Positions 62,873 to 64,000 of a DNA stretch of 64,000 nt are shown here, piece after piece (the stretch's first letter is position 1; every line of letters begins with the position of its first letter). Source of the DNA: Nigrospora sphaerica. Its lineage: Eukaryota > Ascomycota > Sordariomycetes > Amphisphaeriales > Apiosporaceae. The stretch covers positions 186,001-250,000 of the forward strand of contig JAGVVL010000002.1 in the NCBI GenBank assembly GCA_018287875.1. The letters run 5' to 3'. The translations under genes were made by a program, and so were the position numbers. Under the pieces are notes generated by a model, which saw only the letters and a program-made list of their open reading frames with translations, did not search any database and was not told the origin of the DNA.

Positions 62873-64000
62873 TCATGGAGATAGGCCCTCATCCGACCAC
62901 AGCCACCGCCACATGCGCAGCAATCGTTCGCGATCCAATGGCTGTACCCCACCAAGTGTCTGTGACCCCGCCTTGCTAACTAACAGGTCAAAAGATGGTG
63001 ATGTTCCCTGCTTGGATGTTGAGCCTTCGGAATATCTGCGCCTCCACAACTCCAACAGCCCCTGCGACGAGTGCGTCGATTTTACCTCGGCAAGGCTTTC
63101 CTCCAACCTCCGGAACCACTGCGGCGGCGGCACCATTTCGACCACACCGCTCCCTGCTTCCTCGACGATCATCTCCAGCATTTGGTGCCAAGTAGGCGTT
63201 CTGTGTGGGTTCAGGACATGCAGCACGGGGAGTTGCCCCGCGGGGCTCTGCCCGTCTGGCCGGGCCCCATCCAACGCCATCTCTAACACGATTTTGGCGG
63301 CCACGTCGACAGGCAGCCAGTTCAGCGGTTCGTCCCCGAGGTCCGGCAGGCAGCCCAGGAACTTGGCCGTCGACAGCAGTAGCGGGTACGCCTCGCTGGC
63401 GTTCCAGATGCCGGCGCGGTTGGCGAAGAGCTGGCCTACGCGGATGATGGCCACGGGAATCCCCCGCTGCTCGTGCGCCGCGGTGCAGATGCGCTCACCC
63501 ACCCACTTGGAGCGGGCGTAACCCAGCGGCGCGGCGTGGGCGGGGTCCGTCGAAGGTGCCTCGGCGATCGGATGGGCCGGCGTCTTCGTCGTCGCCGCCC
63601 CCGCATGGGACACGGCCGCCGTCGAGCTTACGAAGTAGAAGCGGGCGCCCGCGGCGGCGGCTAGGTTGATAAGGTTGCGCGTGGCGGCGAGGTGCGGCGT
63701 GAAGGAGGCCAGGCGCAGGGTGAAGTTGACGGCCCAGGCCGCGTGGATGACGACGGTGGTGTCGCGGAGCAGGCGATCCCTCGCTTCGGCGGCGAGGCCG
63801 AGGTCGGGGTCGCTGAGGTCGCTGGGGAGACACACAAGCTTAACTTCGGCGGCGGCGGCGGCGGCGTCGGGGCATAGGAAGCCAGTTAGACGGCGCTGAG
63901 AGAGCGCCTGGGCCACGCGGTCGTGAGCGGCGAGGGGCGAAGTGACCCGCACTAGGCAGTAGATCCTGCGCACGTGGGCATCTTTAAGCAGTTCGTGCAC
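62873..64000 (-). CDS. C-terminal thioester-reductase domain of an NRPS-like enzyme, partial
   Basis: The open frame runs off the window's right edge, so only the last 376 codons are seen. It is an extended short-chain dehydrogenase of the NAD_binding_4 (thioester reductase) type: HELLKDAHVRRIYCLVR follows the expected Rossmann glycine motif (outside the window); later LRDTTVVIHAAWAVNFTLRL; VSSTAAVS with the catalytic Ser/Thr; Y161-ARS-K165 (YARSKWVGERI, numbering within the visible part); then PVAIIRVGQLFANRAGIWN and DEPLNWLPVDVAAKIVLEMA. In fungi this domain ends A-T-R proteins (including Lys2-like reductases) and some NRPS/PKS, releasing the carrier-bound acyl chain as aldehyde or alcohol using NADPH. 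Upstream A and T domains are expected but not visible. With the mys-like neighbours it could reduce an amino acid carboxyl to an amino alcohol. Confidence 0.85.
   Translation of the reverse strand: MHELLKDAHVRRIYCLVRVTSPLAAHDRVAQALSQRRLTGFLCPDAAAAAAEVKLVCLPSDLSDPDLGLAAEARDRLLRDTTVVIHAAWAVNFTLRLASFTPHLAATRNLINLAAAAGARFYFVSSTAAVSHAGAATTKTPAHPIAEAPSTDPAHAAPLGYARSKWVGERICTAAHEQRGIPVAIIRVGQLFANRAGIWNASEAYPLLLSTAKFLGCLPDLGDEPLNWLPVDVAAKIVLEMALDGARPDGQSPAGQLPVLHVLNPHRTPTWHQMLEMIVEEAGSGVVEMVPPPQWFRRLEESLAEVKSTHSSQGLLELWRRRYSEGSTSKQGTSPSFDLLVSKAGSQTLGGVQPLDRERLLRMWRWLWSDEGLSP

Noticed and set aside
1..64000. CRISPR array, rRNA, bacterial-type operons or ribosome binding sites
   Set aside because: No regularly spaced repeats or rRNA sequence seen; gene structure is eukaryotic throughout.

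Overview
The window is nuclear DNA from a filamentous ascomycete (Pezizomycotina, most likely a sordariomycete; I cannot name the species). The evidence is short spliceosomal introns with GTRAGT donors and CTAAC-like branch sites, a Zn2Cys6 regulator with the fungal-specific domain, HET and DUF3433 genes, a Tad1-type LINE, a Fot1/pogo-type DNA transposon, and heavy CpA-to-TpA (RIP-like) damage in the repeats. Intact genes are GC-rich; several gaps are AT-rich.

Layout. 1-1516: 3' part of a CYP504-type P450. 1927-11630: two nested LINE copies; the inner one (2204-7059) sits inside ORF1 of the outer one and is flanked by a 15-bp target duplication. 12-15 kb: a broken RidA-like gene and a six-exon Zn2Cys6 regulator. 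16.5-18.5 kb: a secreted TAP-like serine peptidase. About 21-22 kb: a relic of a subtilase C-terminal region. 22.3-28.8 kb: a 14-TM MFS exporter divergent from a probably mitochondrial DEAH-type RNA helicase. 28.8-32.4 kb: AT-rich gaps around an orphan coiled-coil gene. 32.4-36.2 kb: a four-exon DUF3433 membrane protein. 37-40 kb: a small secreted-protein candidate and a sugar transporter with CreA-type promoter sites. 41.2-41.7 kb: a DUF4470 relic. 42.4-46.9 kb: a 1433-aa protein of unknown function. 48.3-49.1 kb: a GPI-anchored wall protein. 50.3 kb: an intron-containing tRNA-Thr.

The most interesting region is 50.7-64 kb. A GT8 glycosyltransferase, a COMT-like O-methyltransferase (mysB-like), a sugar-phosphate cyclase (mysA/DDGS-like), an ATP-grasp ligase (mysC-like) and the C-terminal thioester reductase of an NRPS-like enzyme lie together. 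The three mys-like genes are the core for 4-deoxygadusol and mycosporine-glycine. The reductase and glycosyltransferase are not part of the classical cyanobacterial set, but they would fit an amino-alcohol mycosporine and its glucoside, as known from fungi (mycosporine-glutaminol glucoside). The product is inference. The OMT and cyclase are divergent across a 1.2-kb promoter rich in stress-element cores. Between the ATP-grasp gene and the reductase lies a HET-domain pseudogene split by a 1860-bp pogo-type transposon with perfect 45-bp terminal inverted repeats.

Exon boundaries were placed by eye from splice signals, frame and family conservation. No database search was possible.
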